In this document: positions 1 through 5,522 of the stretch, piece by piece | How positions within the stretch are numbered: the stretch's first letter is position 1 | How the letters are laid out: every line of letters starts with the position of its first letter | NCBI GenBank assembly: GCA_937871635.1 | Contig: CALMNS010000107.1 | Location: 1 to 7,578 of the forward strand | Length of the DNA: 7,578 nucleotides | Direction of reading: 5' to 3' | Source: an uncultured Solirubrobacter sp. | Lineage (GTDB): Bacteria > Actinomycetota > Thermoleophilia > Solirubrobacterales > Solirubrobacteraceae | The notes under the pieces: model-generated | Databases searched by the model: none | Seen by the model: only the letters and a program-made list of their open reading frames with translations | Told to the model about the DNA's origin: nothing | Translations under genes and position numbers: made by a program

Positions 1-53
1 GCACCGGGTTGTGATCCCGGTTGTCGCGGGTTCGAGCCCCGTCACTCACCCCA
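1..53 (+). tRNA. tRNA-His (GTG anticodon), 3' part
   Basis: The anticodon arm is complete: stem CCGGG (4-8) pairs with CCCGG (16-20) around a loop with anticodon GTG at 11-13, which reads histidine codons. The T arm follows (GCGGG 26-30, TTCGAGC 31-37, CCCGT 38-42). The 3' acceptor strand is at 43-49, with discriminator C at 50 (typical of tRNA-His, where it pairs with the extra G-1) and an encoded CCA at 51-53. The D arm and 5' acceptor strand lie before the window. Actinobacterial tRNA-His is used as an attachment site by some integrative elements, which fits the integrase remnant just downstream. Confidence 0.96.
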
Positions 54-61
54 CGAAACCG

Positions 62-90
62 CAGGTCAGCGGCCATGAGCCGCTGACCTG
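62..90 (+). terminator. Intrinsic-type terminator hairpin after tRNA-His
   Basis: A perfect 12-bp inverted repeat, CAGGTCAGCGGC (62-73) and GCCGCTGACCTG (79-90), encloses a five-base loop. It starts nine bases after the tRNA CCA. No T-run follows, which is common for actinobacterial terminators. It is most simply the transcription stop of the tRNA. Confidence 0.8.
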
Positions 91-122
91 AGGCCCCCGG
101 GGAGCCCTCCCGAGCAAGATCA

Positions 123-142
123 TGGGGCAAACGTGGGGCAAA
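123..142 (+). repeat. Tandem TGGGGCAAA repeat, possible recombinase arm sites
   Basis: Two identical nonamers TGGGGCAAA occur at 123-131 and 134-142, with an 11-bp period (one helical turn). They lie between the tRNA terminator and the truncated integrase. Short direct repeats beside a tRNA attachment site often are arm-type sites for tyrosine recombinases. Alternatively they are the last codons of another lost integrase gene, since the frame is open here. The function is inferred; the repeat itself is seen. Confidence 0.45.
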
Positions 143-182
143 ACTTGCGCGTACGACGCCACACCGGCCGTCAGCCCGGTTC

Positions 183-602
183 CAGACCCTGGTCGACGTC
201 AACGGCGCGCTGTCGTTCGGTGAGCCGAAGACGGCGCTGTCCCGCCGCTACGTCAGCCTCCCCCCGACGCTGCTGACCGTGCTCGCGGCGCACCTGCAGG
301 GCCACACCGGCGAGTTGGTCTTCACCAACGAGGACGGCGCTCCGCTGCGGCGCAGCAACTTCCATGCCCGCATTTGGCGGCCGGCGACGGCCGCGGCCGG
401 GTTCGTCCCGGCGCCGCGCTTCCACGACCTGCGGCACAGTCACGTCGCGATGCTGATCGCCTCCGGTGCGCCGATCAAAGCCATCCAGCACCGGCTCGGG
501 CACGCCTCGATCGTCATGACGATGGACCGCTACGGACACCTGCTGGAAGGCGTCGACGAGGACCTGATCGCCGGGCTGGAGCAGCAGCTGGGCGGAGCGT
601 GA
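183..602 (+). pseudogene. Tyrosine recombinase/phage-type integrase, C-terminal fragment
   Basis: About 139 residues of the catalytic domain of a tyrosine site-specific recombinase remain. The homology-like text starts near 183 (QTLVDVNGALSFGEPKT) and runs to TGA at 600-602. Retained elements are the beta-hairpin lysine region (GEPKT), box II HDLRH (423-437, catalytic His and Arg), LGHAS (498-512) and the DRYGH tyrosine (Tyr codon 531-533). The N-terminal arm-binding and core-binding domains and the first catalytic Arg are missing; a full enzyme has roughly 370-450 residues. A GTG at 279 could be read as a start, but the frame and family resemblance continue upstream with no proper start, so I call it 5'-truncated. 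It should be inactive. It records past integration at the adjacent tRNA-His. Confidence 0.85.
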
Positions 603-618
603 AGCGGTCGGGGTCCGT

Positions 619-651
619 CCGGAAAGAACGGCGCAAGACCGTTCGGTCCGG
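619..651 (+). terminator. Hairpin after the integrase remnant, probable terminator
   Basis: CCGGA (619-623) pairs with TCCGG (647-651), and GAACGG (626-631) pairs with CCGTTC (639-644), with a two-base internal mismatch on each side and a seven-base loop. The hairpin begins 16 bases after the integrase stop. There is no T-tract, so the terminator role is inferred from position and stem strength. Confidence 0.5.
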
Positions 652-843
652 GCAGAAGCGGATGGGAACGCGATCAGCCTGTCGCACCTGCGACACCGGG
701 ACCGCAGGCCGCTTTGCCGTTGTAGCACGGCGCCTCACAGCGGGGCGATGCGCGAGTCCGTCGTCGCGACCGCCCGACGATGGCCGCCTGCTGTCTGTGG
801 GACTGTCTGACGCGCAAAGCCCTCCTCCGGCGCCGGGAGCCGC
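652..843. other. Non-coding stretch before the NYN remnant
   Basis: I see no convincing gene here. The only local structure is a spaced direct repeat CTGTCTG (791-797 and 803-809, 12-bp period), which could belong to the lost promoter region of the NYN gene. A GGGAG (835-839) four bases before ATG 844 is a plausible ribosome-binding site for that gene. Confidence 0.4.
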
Positions 844-939
844 ATGACGGACGCTATGCGCGTCGCAGTGCTCATCGACTGCGACAACATCAGCTGGAAG
901 CTCGGTGCTGCGGTCCTGGCCGAGGCGGCCAAAAAGGGT
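844..939 (+). pseudogene. NYN-domain (PIN-like nuclease) protein, N-terminal fragment
   Basis: Starting at ATG 844 with GGGAG at 835-839, the first 32 residues read as the start of a NYN domain: MRVAVLIDCDNISWKLGAAV then LAEAAKKG. The beta-strand followed by ID-x-DN is the hallmark of NYN/LabA-type proteins, a PIN-like metal-dependent RNase fold in which those Asp residues bind metal. After KKG (937-939) the frame turns into arginine-rich text to TGA at 1009-1011, which is antisense to the neighbouring leftward gene. A complete NYN domain needs about 140 residues, so the rest, including the other acidic residues, is lost. The break coincides with the 3' end of the leftward hydrolase gene, suggesting that cassette's arrival or a deletion cut it. 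Confidence 0.7.
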
Positions 940-1348
940 AGGTGTCGGCGAGTGTTGCTGCGGCGGCGTAGTCGGTGCGGAGCGGTCCGGCGGCTGGGCC
1001 TTCGAAGTTGAGGTCTGCGCGGCGGGGCTGTCCGAACGGCTGGAATCGGGTGTGCCAGGACGGGTCGGTCGTGGCGACGACGGGCGGTTGGCCGTCGTTG
1101 AACTGGTCGGCGGTTATGTCGAGCAGCGTCCCGTCGTGTTCGCGCCAAGCGTGGGTGTGGCCGTCGGTGTCGCGTCCGGTGCGGTAGGTCCAGTCGCCGT
1201 GGCCGCGGTCGCGGAGGTACTGGCCGAGCAATAGGCAGGCGTCGCCGCATGCGCCGCGGGGGAAAGTTCGGAGGCCGACGGAGGCGTAGCGGCCGGTGTC
1301 GAGGGCCTGGCGGAACCGGCGGGCCGCGGCAGCAACGGGATCGGTCAC
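890..1348 (-). CDS. Putative papain/transglutaminase-like hydrolase with C-H-D triad
   Basis: A 152-aa protein starting at GTG 1348, with GGGAGGA at 1362-1356 seven bases upstream. This start is preferred because further upstream the frame runs antisense-like through the HTH gene. The sequence shows FPRGACGDACLLLGQYL (Cys34), GHTHAW (His66) and LLDITADQF (Asp77). This C...HAW...D order is that of papain-like and transglutaminase-like hydrolases. The family resemblance is by motif, so cysteine protease, amidase or transglutaminase-type chemistry cannot be told apart, and the substrate is unknown. It has no signal peptide or membrane segment, so is likely cytosolic. It is the second gene after the HTH gene, 65 bp apart, probably one transcript. 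The last ~14 residues (after TYPFW) are antisense to the NYN remnant and may be a junction-derived tail replacing the native end. Confidence 0.75.
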   Translation of the reverse strand: MTDPVAAAARRFRQALDTGRYASVGLRTFPRGACGDACLLLGQYLRDRGHGDWTYRTGRDTDGHTHAWREHDGTLLDITADQFNDGQPPVVATTDPSWHTRFQPFGQPRRADLNFEGPAAGPLRTDYAAAATLADTYPFWPPRPGPQHRASS

Positions 1349-1413
1349 GGGGCCATCCTCCCGTGGTGGGGAGCCGGCCCCCGCCTTCGTCGTCACCGGG
1401 CGGGGCCGGGGTG

Positions 1414-1860
1414 TCAGCGGGGTGCGTTGGCGGGCGCGGTCAGTTGGGTGATGAGGTCGTCGTAGGCGCTGATGGTCGCCTGCAGGGCCTCGACTTGTTC
1501 GCGGTGCGAGGCGGCGGTGGCCTCGGCGAGCCGCACCGAGCTCAGCGCGGCGTCGAGGGTGGAGCCCGCGGCGGCGCGGAGGTTGTGGAGGGCGGCTGAG
1601 ACGTGGGCGAGGTCGGCGGGCAGCGCCCCGGGCGGGGGTTGTCTGCTGGTCTTCTGGACGGACCGGGACTTCGGGAGGTCTTCGTGGTCGGCGCAGAAGG
1701 CGCGCAGTTGCGTCCACGTGTAGAGCGTGGTCCTGCCTGTGCGGGTCCCGGTGAGAGGCCGCGGGGAGAGCTTCGTCCAGTTCCGCAGGGTCGTTTCGGA
1801 GACGCGGGCTTCTTGGGCGAGCTCGCGCAGCGACAACGGCACGTCGTTACCGGACACCAC
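1414..1860 (-). CDS. Small helix-turn-helix regulator with C-terminal coiled coil
   Basis: A 148-aa protein. Residues ~9-30 (LSLRELAQEARVSETTLRNW) form a helix-turn-helix of MerR/excisionase-like type, followed by a wing-like stretch (TGRTTLYTWTQLRAF). After a polar linker (61-82), residues ~85-140 are Ala/Leu-rich heptad-like helix (ALHNLRAAAGSTL... REQVEALQATI), likely a dimerising coiled coil. The architecture resembles MerR-like or KfrA-like DNA binders but I cannot assign a family. I chose GTG at 1860: a TTGACA-N17-GATTCT promoter places the transcription start at or next to this codon, so the mRNA is probably leaderless. A TTG at 1896 would lie inside the -35 box. It probably controls its own operon (with the hydrolase) and the divergent gene. 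Confidence 0.75.
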   Translation of the reverse strand: MVSGNDVPLSLRELAQEARVSETTLRNWTKLSPRPLTGTRTGRTTLYTWTQLRAFCADHEDLPKSRSVQKTSRQPPPGALPADLAHVSAALHNLRAAAGSTLDAALSSVRLAEATAASHREQVEALQATISAYDDLITQLTAPANAPR

Positions 1861-1867
1861 AGACAGT

Positions 1868-1896
1868 AGAATCAACTTCGCGTAAGTGTGTGTCAA
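1868..1896 (-). promoter_or_regulatory. Leftward sigma70-type promoter for the HTH-hydrolase operon
   Basis: On the minus strand, a perfect -35 TTGACA (1896-1891) is followed by a 17-base spacer and a -10 GATTCT (1873-1868). Seven bases later comes GTG (1860-1858), so transcription should begin at or next to the start codon. No Shine-Dalgarno precedes it, consistent with a leaderless mRNA. Confidence 0.7.
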
Positions 1897-1903
1897 CTGT
1901 TCC

Positions 1904-1923
1904 GCAGGTGCGCGCAGGTGCGC
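1904..1923. repeat. Perfect tandem 10-bp repeat, candidate operator
   Basis: GCAGGTGCGC occurs twice back to back (1904-1913, 1914-1923), a period of one helical turn. It fills the spacer between the -35 position and -10 box of the rightward promoter and lies just beyond the -35 box of the leftward one. Such placement is typical of an operator, and the divergently encoded HTH protein is the obvious candidate to bind it. Confidence 0.55.
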
Positions 1924-1928
1924 ATAAT
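1923..1928 (+). promoter_or_regulatory. -10 box of a leaderless rightward promoter
   Basis: CATAAT (1923-1928) is close to the TATAAT consensus and stands out in GC-rich DNA. It ends six bases before GTG 1935, so the predicted transcription start is the start codon itself. The -35 position (about 1900-1905, TTCCGC) is poor, which would fit a promoter needing an activator or controlled by the overlapping tandem repeat. Confidence 0.6.
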
Positions 1929-1934
1929 GCTGGG

Positions 1935-2558
1935 GTGATGCCGGGCCGAGTTGCTGTCGCGCCTTCGCCGTGCGCAGTGACGACCGGGCTCGTCGTCCGG
2001 GGCGGGGCGGTGCTGGCGGGCGCTGTCGCGTCGGCGGTCGTCGTCGTTGACCGCGACGAGCACGGCCGCCGGGAGGCGTGCGGTCTCGGCGCGGTGACGT
2101 CGCTACCGCTGCTCGACGCGTTGATGTGCCTGCCCCCCGGCGTCGCGGTTCGCGCTGTTGATCTGGGGGACCGGGTCGCGGGCGAGCTGCGGTCCGCGCC
2201 GTCGGGGTGCGTGGAGTGGCTGCCGGGGCCAGAGCTGGCGGTGCGGCGTGTGGCGGTCCCTGCCGTGGACATCAACGCGGTTGTCGTGGAGGCCGGGCGG
2301 TGGGCCGACGGCCTGCGGCGGGCCGCGGCGTTCGGGGCTGTCGCGCCGCGGGTCGTGCTCCTGGACCGGGCCAGGGTGCCGGCGGACAGGTTGTGGGAGG
2401 CCGACGCCGCGGGGACCGGGGTCTGGGCACGCGAGCCGGACGGGTCGGTGCGGGAGGTCGTCGCGCCGGCGGCGTTCGTGCGGCGGTACGTCAAGCCGGC
2501 GGGGTGGCGGTTCCGGGAACGGGCCTACGGGGCGTGGCTCAGAGCCAGGCTCCTGTAG
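1935..2558 (+). CDS. Protein of unknown function (207 aa)
   Basis: I do not recognise this protein. The start is GTG 1935 (or ATG 1938, next codon), chosen because a CATAAT -10 box ends six bases upstream and no Shine-Dalgarno is present. Normal composition and GC-biased third positions support coding. The N-terminal third is rich in small hydrophobic residues (TTGLVVRGGAVLAGAV then ASAVVVVDRDEHGRREACG), more like buried beta strands than a membrane segment. The middle has alternating strand/loop text (WLPGPELAVRRVAVPAVDINAVV is one stretch), and the C-terminal end is basic (RRYVKPAGWRFRERAYGAWL). No signal peptide is evident. Its divergent partner is the HTH regulator, so it may be the regulated gene. 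Its last 20 bp overlap the end of the convergent leftward gene. Confidence 0.7.
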   Translation: MMPGRVAVAPSPCAVTTGLVVRGGAVLAGAVASAVVVVDRDEHGRREACGLGAVTSLPLLDALMCLPPGVAVRAVDLGDRVAGELRSAPSGCVEWLPGPELAVRRVAVPAVDINAVVVEAGRWADGLRRAAAFGAVAPRVVLLDRARVPADRLWEADAAGTGVWAREPDGSVREVVAPAAFVRRYVKPAGWRFRERAYGAWLRARLL

Positions 2559-3666
2559 GCAGCGCGCGTCGATGGTGCGGGTCGTCGAGCTCGCACAGCC
2601 GCCGCAGGAGACGGTCCGCGGCGAGGGCGGTCCCGGTCCCGGTGAGCGCGAGATGGGCCTCGAACCCGCGGCGGCGCTCTGCGTCGAGCCATTGCCGGGC
2701 GGCGTGCGGCTGGCGGCGGGAGATCTCGTCGGCGACGTCGAGCCAAGCGTGGGCGTTGTGGGCGAACACCCGTGCCTTGTCGGCGGGGCTGCCGGTGAAC
2801 GAGTCGACCGCCCGGCCGTCGCACTCCTGGCAGACGGGGGACGGGCTGTTGGCGTACCAGTCGGCGTACGTGTCGGGGCTGCGGAGCTCCCACAGGTCGC
2901 GGAGGAACGCGCCCGGCGCGAAACCGTTCGCGAACCCGCGGCCGGTGTCGCCTGGCCGGCTCGGGCGGCGCAGCGACCCGGTCGCGCCGATCGCGGCGGT
3001 GCCGCCGTGCGCGGCGACATCGGTGCCCATCAGCACATCGACGCCGACGATCAGGCTTCCGGGCAGCGCCGCGAGGAGCGCCCGGAGCCCGGCGGCCCGG
3101 TGGCCGACGGCGAGCGGGTCGCCGGTGCCCGCGAACACGAACGCCATCGGATGGCCGGCTGACTCCTCGCCGACGACATCGAGGAGCGCGGGGAGGCGGG
3201 CTGGGTCGAGAGCGGCAGCGTCGGTCGCGAGGAGCGTCCACACGTCCGGGCGGGTCTTCTCGCGTCCTGCCCGGACAACGGCCCGGGCGGACTCCCAGTC
3301 GTCGGCGCGGACGAACAGCGACGGGGACAGCACCGCGTCCGCGCCGGCCCTCACGTGGCCGTGGGCCCACTCGTCCAGCCCGACATGGAACAGCGCGTCG
3401 CCTTGCGGCAGAGCCAGCGGCTTGCTCGGCGTCGCGTCCTTCGTCGCCCACGCGGCGACGTCGACGACGAGAGTCTGCTGGTCCCCGACGGCCCGCAGCC
3501 CGCGGACTTGCGAGGCCGCGCCGCAGCCCCGCAGGACCATGCCGCTGCGGCCGTGGCCCGAGGTCAGCGGCGCGACGGCGCCGGCCGCGGGGGACTCGGC
3601 CTGGGCGTACGCCAGGACCCGACCGGGCAGCACAGAACACCGCCTCGCCTGCCCGATCTGCGCCAT
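2539..3666 (-). CDS. Uncharacterised protein, possible tRNA-guanine-transglycosylase-like fold
   Basis: A 375-aa protein from ATG 3666, fixed by a strong AGGAGGAGG ending one base upstream. A TTG 18 bases earlier has no such site. Residues ~60-235 alternate strand and helix as in a TIM barrel (LVVDVAAW, FHVGLDEW, GADAVLSPSLFV, MAFVFAGTGDP, LIVGVDVLMGTDVAAHGG). After AIGATGSLRRPSRP comes PVCQECDG (Cys279, Cys282) and then VFAHNAHAW (His303, His306). Two cysteines followed about 20 residues later by a His-Asn motif recalls the zinc site and following HN of archaeal/bacterial tRNA-guanine transglycosylases and DpdA-type DNA-modifying relatives. However, TGT has a third cysteine, and I cannot place the catalytic aspartates, so this is a weak structural guess. 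It diverges from the deaminase gene, with 164 bp between starts. A long plus-strand frame over it is an antisense shadow (Arg/Ser/Pro-rich). Confidence 0.7.
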   Translation of the reverse strand: MAQIGQARRCSVLPGRVLAYAQAESPAAGAVAPLTSGHGRSGMVLRGCGAASQVRGLRAVGDQQTLVVDVAAWATKDATPSKPLALPQGDALFHVGLDEWAHGHVRAGADAVLSPSLFVRADDWESARAVVRAGREKTRPDVWTLLATDAAALDPARLPALLDVVGEESAGHPMAFVFAGTGDPLAVGHRAAGLRALLAALPGSLIVGVDVLMGTDVAAHGGTAAIGATGSLRRPSRPGDTGRGFANGFAPGAFLRDLWELRSPDTYADWYANSPSPVCQECDGRAVDSFTGSPADKARVFAHNAHAWLDVADEISRRQPHAARQWLDAERRRGFEAHLALTGTGTALAADRLLRRLCELDDPHHRRALPTGAWL

Positions 3667-3830
3667 GCCTCCTCCTGCAGCCAACTATGGGTCGCGCTCG
3701 CGCCTACCCGGCGCCGACACGCCGAAGAAGTAGTCCGCCGCAGCGGCCTGACGGCAGGCCGGTCTGGCCCCGCGGCGGCGGCCGGTCCCGTATACCTGTC
3801 GTCGACGCGCACGCCGACGACGGGACGAAC
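3667..3830. promoter_or_regulatory. Divergent control region of the TGT-like and deaminase genes
   Basis: Leftward: a -10-like CATAGT (3689-3684, minus strand) lies just before the AGGAGGAGG ribosome-binding site (3676-3668). Rightward: GTATACCT (3790-3797) is the only AT-rich patch and a likely -10 region, giving a leader of about 30 bases, with GGGA (3822-3825) as a weak ribosome-binding site before GTG 3831. A 7-bp hairpin CGGCCTG-ACGG-CAGGCCG occupies 3744-3761. Known avcD genes are preceded by an inhibitory RNA (AvcI); this spacer is about the right size, but I see no sequence proof of one. Confidence 0.4.
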
Positions 3831-5411
3831 GTGACCGAACAGCCCTCCGCTGAGCCGCCGGCCGGCGAGCCGGTGACCGTCGTGAAGCGGCCCGAGATCG
3901 TCATCGGGCTCGTCGGGGCGCTCGGCACCGACCTCGACCCGGTCGAGGCGGCGCTGTCGGATGCGCTGCGGCTGGTCAACTACGAGACAGAGCCGCTCCG
4001 GATCAGCTTGCTCATCTCTCGGCTGTACTCCGCGGCGAAGCAGCAGCCGACCGGCGCGCAGACCCTGATGGAAGACCTCATGCAGCAGGGCGACCTGCTC
4101 CGTGCCGCGGCCGGGCCCGACGCCGCCGCTGCTCTGTCCGTCGCGGAGATCCGGACCCGCCGCGCACAGAAGACGACCGCGGCCACGCGGGAGGCGGTGG
4201 CCGTTCTCGTCCGGTCGCTCAAGCGCAAGGAGGAAGTCAAGCGCCTTCGCGCGGTCTACGGGCCCAGGTTCGTCCTGGTCGCGGTCTGGTCCCCGGGGGA
4301 GGAACGGGAGAAGGCCGTCATGGGCCGGCTGCGCCACGAGCACCCCGGCAAGGACGACGGCTGGTACGCGTCCCAGACGGCCGAGCTGATGGCCAGGGAC
4401 CAGCAGGACGCGAACGACCCGCTCGGCCAAAGCGTCCAGAGCGCGTTCGAGCTCGCCGACGTCTACCTCGCCGCCCGCAGCGGCAGGAGCATCGCCGAGC
4501 CCACAGCACGGCTGGTCCGGCTGCTGTTCGGCGACTGGTTCGTCACGCCGACCCGCGACGAGCAAGCCATGTACCAGGCGTCCGGGGCGTCGTTCCGGTC
4601 CTCCGCTGCCGGCCGGCAAGTCGGCGCGGTCGTCGTCGACAACGACGGCGAGATCGTCGTCGCCGGGACGAACGAGGCCCCGAAGGCGTTCGGCGGGCAG
4701 TACTGGCCCGGCGACAAGAGGGACCACCGCGACTTCCAGTACGGCTACGACGTGAACGACCGGCAGCAGCTCGCCATCGTCGAGGACATCCTGCACCGGC
4801 TCCGCGAGCACGGCTGGCTCTCCGACAAGGCCCCGGCCGTGGGAACCGCCGCCCCCGGCAAGATCGCGCTGGCGAAAGACGGGCCGCTCCACGAGAGCCG
4901 CGTCGGGGACCTGCTGGAGTTCGGCCGGATCGCCCACGCGGAGATGGCGTGCATCTGCACGGCCGCGCGGCGCGGCACCCCGCTCGACGGACTGCGGCTC
5001 TACACCACGACCTACCCCTGCCACGAATGCGCCCGGCTGATCATCGCGACCGGCATCAGGGAGGTCGTCTACGTGGACGCCTACCCGAAATCGCAGGTCC
5101 GGGAGATGTACGCCGACGAGGTCGACGAAGGCCCGGACGCCCGCCCGGACCGCGTCTCGTTCCGGCCGTTCGAGGGGATCGCCCCGCGTTTGTTCCGGTC
5201 GGTGTTCGCGAAGACCGGACGCGGGCGGGACCCGGCGAGCGGCAAGTACGACGCGTGGCAGCCGGGCAGCGCCCGCCCCCGGCTCGTCGTCGACTCCGAC
5301 GTGACGCACTCCCCGCACGTCCTCGAACTCGAAGTCGCGACAGACCTCGGACGGCGCCTGCGGTCCGGCGGATGGCAGGTGCCCGCGGACGAGAATGTCG
5401 GACCCCGATGA
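3831..5411 (+). CDS. avcD: AvcD-type anti-phage dCTP/dCMP deaminase
   Basis: A 526-aa protein from GTG 3831 (weak GGGA six bases upstream; in-frame upstream text is Arg/Pro-rich and not protein-like). Residues 21-~215 form the nucleotide-binding-like domain opening with PEIVIGLVGALGTDLDPVE, a glycine-rich loop without the canonical Walker Lys. The C-terminal deaminase domain (~250-460) holds the zinc-site signature HAE (369-371, His ligand and Glu proton donor) and PCHEC (396-400, two Cys ligands). Large two-domain deaminases of this type (AvcD of Vibrio cholerae, the E. coli dCTP deaminase defence protein) deaminate dCTP/dCMP on phage infection and drain the nucleotide pool, blocking phage replication. 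Length and domain order match. In Vibrio an upstream RNA, AvcI, holds the enzyme inactive. All catalytic residues visible here are intact, so it is probably functional. Confidence 0.85.
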   Translation: MTEQPSAEPPAGEPVTVVKRPEIVIGLVGALGTDLDPVEAALSDALRLVNYETEPLRISLLISRLYSAAKQQPTGAQTLMEDLMQQGDLLRAAAGPDAAAALSVAEIRTRRAQKTTAATREAVAVLVRSLKRKEEVKRLRAVYGPRFVLVAVWSPGEEREKAVMGRLRHEHPGKDDGWYASQTAELMARDQQDANDPLGQSVQSAFELADVYLAARSGRSIAEPTARLVRLLFGDWFVTPTRDEQAMYQASGASFRSSAAGRQVGAVVVDNDGEIVVAGTNEAPKAFGGQYWPGDKRDHRDFQYGYDVNDRQQLAIVEDILHRLREHGWLSDKAPAVGTAAPGKIALAKDGPLHESRVGDLLEFGRIAHAEMACICTAARRGTPLDGLRLYTTTYPCHECARLIIATGIREVVYVDAYPKSQVREMYADEVDEGPDARPDRVSFRPFEGIAPRLFRSVFAKTGRGRDPASGKYDAWQPGSARPRLVVDSDVTHSPHVLELEVATDLGRRLRSGGWQVPADENVGPR

Positions 5412-5420
5412 TGGAGTCCT

Positions 5421-5445
5421 GCTGAGCGCGACACGGACGCTCGGC
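5421..5445 (+). terminator. Hairpin after the deaminase gene, possible terminator
   Basis: GCTGAGCG (5421-5428) pairs with CGCTCGGC (5438-5445) over eight pairs including one G-T, with a nine-base loop. It starts nine bases after the avcD stop. There is no T-run. It could end or attenuate transcription between avcD and the next operon. Confidence 0.45.
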
Positions 5446-5522
5446 TAGCCTCGGGTCCCTTCCCCGGGCCAGCACACCATGCAGACTGAGGCGGGCCGCC
5501 GCCTCCTGGGAACGGACAAATC
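5446..5522 (+). promoter_or_regulatory. Possible promoter and leader hairpin of the Ntn-hydrolase operon
   Basis: TAGCCT (5446-5451) fits the TANNNT -10 pattern, with only a poor -35 (CTGAGC, 5422-5427, 18-base spacer). The predicted leader of about 65 bases contains a perfect 6-bp hairpin AGGCGG-GCCG-CCGCCT (5489-5504), followed by GGGAAC/GGA and ATG 5523. The hairpin sits just before the ribosome-binding region, so it could modulate translation. If the promoter is not real, the operon is read through from avcD. Confidence 0.35.

Noticed and set aside
171..728. Minus-strand frame opposite the integrase remnant
   Set aside because: It is the shadow of the recombinase frame, whose HDLRH and DRYGH motifs identify the true strand.
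1349..1717. Upstream extension of the hydrolase frame
   Set aside because: It overlaps the HTH gene in another frame and is Arg/Pro-rich. A good ribosome-binding site exists at GTG 1348.
2207..3733. A 508-codon open frame on the plus strand
   Set aside because: It covers the leftward 375-aa gene, which has a strong ribosome-binding site and balanced composition. The plus-strand translation is Arg/Ser/Ala/Pro-rich and spans two unrelated regions.
3564..5318. A 584-codon open frame on the minus strand opposite the deaminase
   Set aside because: It is antisense to a gene with clear HAE and PCxxC motifs. Its translation is Arg/Val/Gly/Asp-rich without family motifs, an effect of GC-biased codons.
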